Shown here piece by piece: positions 5,406 through 7,246 of a DNA stretch of 7,246 bases (position 1 is the first letter of the stretch; every line of letters begins with the position of its first letter). Made by a program: the position numbers and the translations under genes. Origin of the DNA: an uncultured Lachnospiraceae bacterium (GTDB lineage: Bacteria > Bacillota_A > Clostridia > Lachnospirales > Lachnospiraceae); the NCBI GenBank assembly GCA_900556645.1, contig USPJ01000050.1:1-7246 (forward strand). The letters are read 5' to 3'. The notes beneath the pieces were generated by a model. That model ran no database searches. It saw nothing but the letters and a program-made list of their open reading frames with translations, and had not been told where the DNA came from.

Positions 5406-6293
5406 TCAATTTATTTCCAACAGTAACACCTCTGCCCGATTCAATATACGGATATGAAAAGTGTGGGTTCCCAATCCCTTACTTACATAAATCTTTTTTC
5501 CGAAAACTTCGTAGGCTCCGCCGTCATATTTAGGAAACAATAAAAGCTGTGGGGACAGAATACTTCCGATTTTCGGAAAACGCACCAATCCTCCGTGGGT
5601 ATGCCCGCAGACCGTAATATCTGCTCCCCACCGGGCGTATTCCTTGGCATACATAGGATTGTGTGCCATAAGGATTTGCAGATACTTTTCCTCCGGCTCT
5701 CCCAATGCCTCCTGCATAAATCCCTCCGGCAGCAGAACCCGTTCTCCTTTTGTGTAGCATTTCAGCGGAATTTCCAATCCGCTCAGAGCAATCTTTTCTC
5801 CTTTTACTTCTATCAGCTCTGTTTCATTTCTCAAAAAATGCACACCCAGTCTGCGTACCTTTTCCTCATATTCCAAATAAGCCCCGGTCTGTCTCACCGT
5901 AACCTTACTGACACGGCTTTCATGGTTTCCGTAAGAGAAGTAAACCGGTGCGATTTTTACCAGTTCCTCAAAGGCATGGTATGCCACCGGAAAAGTCTCC
6001 GTATATTTGCTGATAATCATATCTCCCGGTACCAGAATCAGATCCGGCTTTTCTGCTTTGATTCTCTGAAACAAACTATCATTCTTATTTCCATACTCAT
6101 GGGCATGAAGGTCTGCCACCACTGCAATCTTCAGATGTCCTTTAATTTTCGGACTTTTACTTCTGTAAGTTGTAATATTAAATTTTTCTAATTCCCATTT
6201 TTGCCACAGCAGATAGCCTGCCGCAGCCAAACATAAACCTTTTATTTTTTTCATAGACACAGCATACCACATTCTCGGAAAAATTCCCAGCAT
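5406..6293 (-). CDS. Membrane-anchored calcineurin-like metallophosphoesterase (YkuE/YaeI type)
   Basis: Up to 295 residues, a two-metal phosphoesterase. All family motifs are present: DLH (Asp61, His63), GD (Gly90, Asp91), GNHE (Asn123, His124), a single His in MAHNP (His211), and GHTHGG (His231, His233). The N-terminus after Met14 is basic and then hydrophobic (KKIKGLCLAAAGYLLW), a short membrane anchor that would place the enzyme at the cytoplasmic membrane, probably facing outward. Relatives include B. subtilis YkuE and lipid-directed pyrophosphatases, but substrate cannot be read from the sequence. The start is uncertain: 6293 is the longest frame, 6254 (MKKIKG) fits family N-termini best, and neither has a convincing ribosome binding site. 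It is a separate unit upstream of scpA, 134 bases away, and divergent from the dac gene at 6354. No terminator hairpin is evident after it, so some read-through into scpAB is possible. Confidence 0.9.
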   Translation of the reverse strand: MLGIFPRMWYAVSMKKIKGLCLAAAGYLLWQKWELEKFNITTYRSKSPKIKGHLKIAVVADLHAHEYGNKNDSLFQRIKAEKPDLILVPGDMIISKYTETFPVAYHAFEELVKIAPVYFSYGNHESRVSKVTVRQTGAYLEYEEKVRRLGVHFLRNETELIEVKGEKIALSGLEIPLKCYTKGERVLLPEGFMQEALGEPEEKYLQILMAHNPMYAKEYARWGADITVCGHTHGGLVRFPKIGSILSPQLLLFPKYDGGAYEVFGKKIYVSKGLGTHTFHIRILNRAEVLLLEIN

Positions 6294-6342
6294 CAGGCAT
6301 ATTTTACCGTTTCTCCTATTAAACTAGAACAGATAATCTTTC

Positions 6343-6347
6343 AGGAG
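6343..6347 (+). promoter_or_regulatory. Ribosome binding site of the right-hand dac gene
   Basis: AGGAG sits 6 bases before the ATG at 6354. A nearer ATG at 6349 leads to a stop after two codons (Met-Val-stop), so 6354 is the start. A GATAAT (6332-6337) resembles a -10 box but would put the transcript start on the ribosome binding site, and no good -35 accompanies it. Confidence 0.7.
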
Positions 6348-6353
6348 TATGGT

Positions 6354-7246
6354 ATGAAAAAATTCCTTTCTTTTTTTATTGCATCGCAGTTAGCCTTGCT
6401 CTTAGATGCCTCTGGGGCGGCACCGCAGATTACATATGAAGCAGAAACACAGGAGGAAGATACCGCTTCTTCCTCTGATAAGAAAAGCGACGGTCCTCAG
6501 GTTTCTTCTCCCAGTGTGGTTTTGATGGAAGCAAAAAGCGGAACCGTCATCTATGAAAAGGACTCGGACACCTCCCGACATCCTGCCAGCATTACCAAAA
6601 TCATGACTATGATTTTAATTTTTGATGCACTGGATGAGGGAAAAATCAAATTGGACGATATGGTAACGGTCTCCGACTATGCCGCCAGCATGGGTGGTTC
6701 TCAGGTGTTTTTAGAACCGGGAGAAACCCAGACCGTGGAGACCATGTTAAAATGTATTTCCGTTGCCAGTGCCAACGATGCCTGCGTTGCCATGGCAGAA
6801 CACATTGCCGGCTCCGAGGAAGAATTTGTTGCCAAAATGAACGAGCGGGCAGCATCGCTGGGCATGAAAAACACCACCTTTGTAAACTGCTGTGGTCTGG
6901 ATGTGGATGGGCATATGACTACCGCCTATGACATTGCCCTAATGTCCCGGGAACTGCTTACCAAATATCCGCAGATTCACGACTACTGTACCATTTGGAT
7001 GGAAAACATCACCCACGAAACAAAAAAAGGCAGCAAGGAGTTCGGTCTTACCAACACCAACAAGCTCATCCGCTTCTACTCCGGCGCCACGGGACTGAAA
7101 ACCGGCTTTACCTCCGGGGCGGGCTATTGCCTGTCCGCCACGGCCCAGCGGGAGGGCATGGAGCTCATCGCCGTGGTGCTGGGCAGTCCCACCTCCAAGG
7201 AGCGGTTCAACACCGCCAAAGCCCTGCTCAACTACGGCTTCGGTGC
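6354..7246 (+). CDS. D-alanyl-D-alanine carboxypeptidase (PBP5 family), C-terminus beyond window
   Basis: The first 297 codons of a second DD-carboxypeptidase. Residues 1-23 are a signal peptide (KK, hydrophobic core, ASGAA). An acidic Ser-rich linker spans about 28-50. The S11 catalytic domain shows all three active-site motifs: SITK at 79-82 (nucleophile Ser79), SAN at 139-141, and KTG at 249-251 within GLKTGFT. The catalytic domain is nearly complete; the C-terminal beta domain and any membrane anchor lie past the edge. It is a distant paralogue of the carboxypeptidase at the left edge, with clearly different linkers and flanking residues, so not a recent duplicate. It is transcribed away from the phosphoesterase gene, 60 bases apart. 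The composition changes sharply near base 7080: upstream about 45% GC with mixed third positions, downstream about 67% with almost only G or C at third positions, although the frame and protein family continue. Confidence 0.93.
   Translation, partial: MKKFLSFFIASQLALLLDASGAAPQITYEAETQEEDTASSSDKKSDGPQVSSPSVVLMEAKSGTVIYEKDSDTSRHPASITKIMTMILIFDALDEGKIKLDDMVTVSDYAASMGGSQVFLEPGETQTVETMLKCISVASANDACVAMAEHIAGSEEEFVAKMNERAASLGMKNTTFVNCCGLDVDGHMTTAYDIALMSRELLTKYPQIHDYCTIWMENITHETKKGSKEFGLTNTNKLIRFYSGATGLKTGFTSGAGYCLSATAQREGMELIAVVLGSPTSKERFNTAKALLNYGFG
7079..7246 (+). other. GC-rich segment inside the dac gene, unlike the preceding sequence
   Basis: Counted by eye, bases 7081-7246 contain 112 G or C of 166 (67%), against 26 of 60 in 6961-7020 and 28 of 60 in 7021-7080. 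The break falls at the start of the conserved block coding SGATGLKTGFTSGAGYC. The segment still encodes a normal S11 domain. Recombination from a GC-rich relative or a chimeric assembly at a conserved site would both give this pattern. Confidence 0.6.

Noticed and set aside
5387..5409. Perfect TTGACA (minus strand, 5409-5404) at the end of the phosphoesterase gene as the scpA promoter
   Set aside because: At 16-18 bases downstream there is no -10-like sequence (it reads AGAAAA). The TTGAAA/TAAAAT pair at 5331-5359 is better in both boxes and spacing.
5595..6191. A 198-codon plus-strand open frame
   Set aside because: Antisense to the metallophosphoesterase, with no ribosome site of note and no family-like sequence.
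6294..6353. Promoters in the divergent gap between the phosphoesterase and the right-hand dac gene
   Set aside because: GATAAT on the plus strand and TTTAAT/TAAAAT on the minus strand resemble -10 boxes, but none has a -35 partner at a usable distance, so no promoter is called.
1..7246. CRISPR array, tRNA, insertion sequence, attachment site or phage gene
   Set aside because: No spaced direct repeats, cloverleaf-like sequence, transposase motif or integrase was seen on either strand.

Overview
The window looks like chromosomal DNA of an anaerobic Firmicute of class Clostridia, most likely a gut-type Lachnospiraceae. This is inferred from four things: moderate GC content with an AT-rich signal-peptide region and AT-rich intergenic gaps, strong AGGAGG ribosome binding sites, a multi-cluster [FeFe] hydrogenase, and ScpA/ScpB and D-Ala-D-Ala carboxypeptidase sequences of clostridial style. 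I see no tRNA, rRNA, insertion sequence, CRISPR array or prophage gene.

Layout from left to right. Positions 1-279 (minus) hold the N-terminal part of a PBP5-family D-alanyl-D-alanine carboxypeptidase, cut by the window edge. Positions 314-2032 (minus) encode a complete CpI-like [FeFe] hydrogenase catalytic subunit. It overlaps by 7 bases with 2026-3876 (minus), which encodes an unusual flavoprotein: the N3-type iron-sulfur cap domain of NuoF/HydB joined directly to a GltD/NfnB-like FAD/NAD(P)H module. Together they match the 'glutamate synthase-linked' (group A2) hydrogenase arrangement, whose physiological partner reaction is not well established. A 76-base gap carries, packed together, the scpAB terminator, a very good candidate Rex (NADH/NAD+ sensor) operator, a possible -35 element and the ribosome binding site of the fusion gene. 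Then follow scpB (3952-4512, minus) and scpA (4525-5271, minus), which encode the kleisin and winged-helix partners of SMC, with a clear sigma-A type promoter at 5331-5359. A membrane-anchored metallophosphoesterase (5406-6293, minus) is next. A second, different D-Ala-D-Ala carboxypeptidase (6354 onward, plus) is divergently transcribed and runs off the right edge.

How the genes fit together. scpA-scpB is a conserved chromosome-segregation pair, and in Bacillus subtilis a sporulation dac gene lies just downstream of it. Here a redox-controlled hydrogenase pair appears to sit between scpAB and a dac gene. The hydrogenase pair probably moves electrons between NAD(P)H and H2 through FAD and a chain of iron-sulfur clusters, and the Rex site would tie its expression to NADH build-up.

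Points to check: the GC content jumps from about 45% to about 67% within the right-hand dac gene at about position 7080, and the left-hand dac fragment is also GC-rich (about 58%). The left-hand dac gene also has an in-frame stop at codon 3 of its best-placed ATG start and seems to begin at a GTG two codons after that stop.
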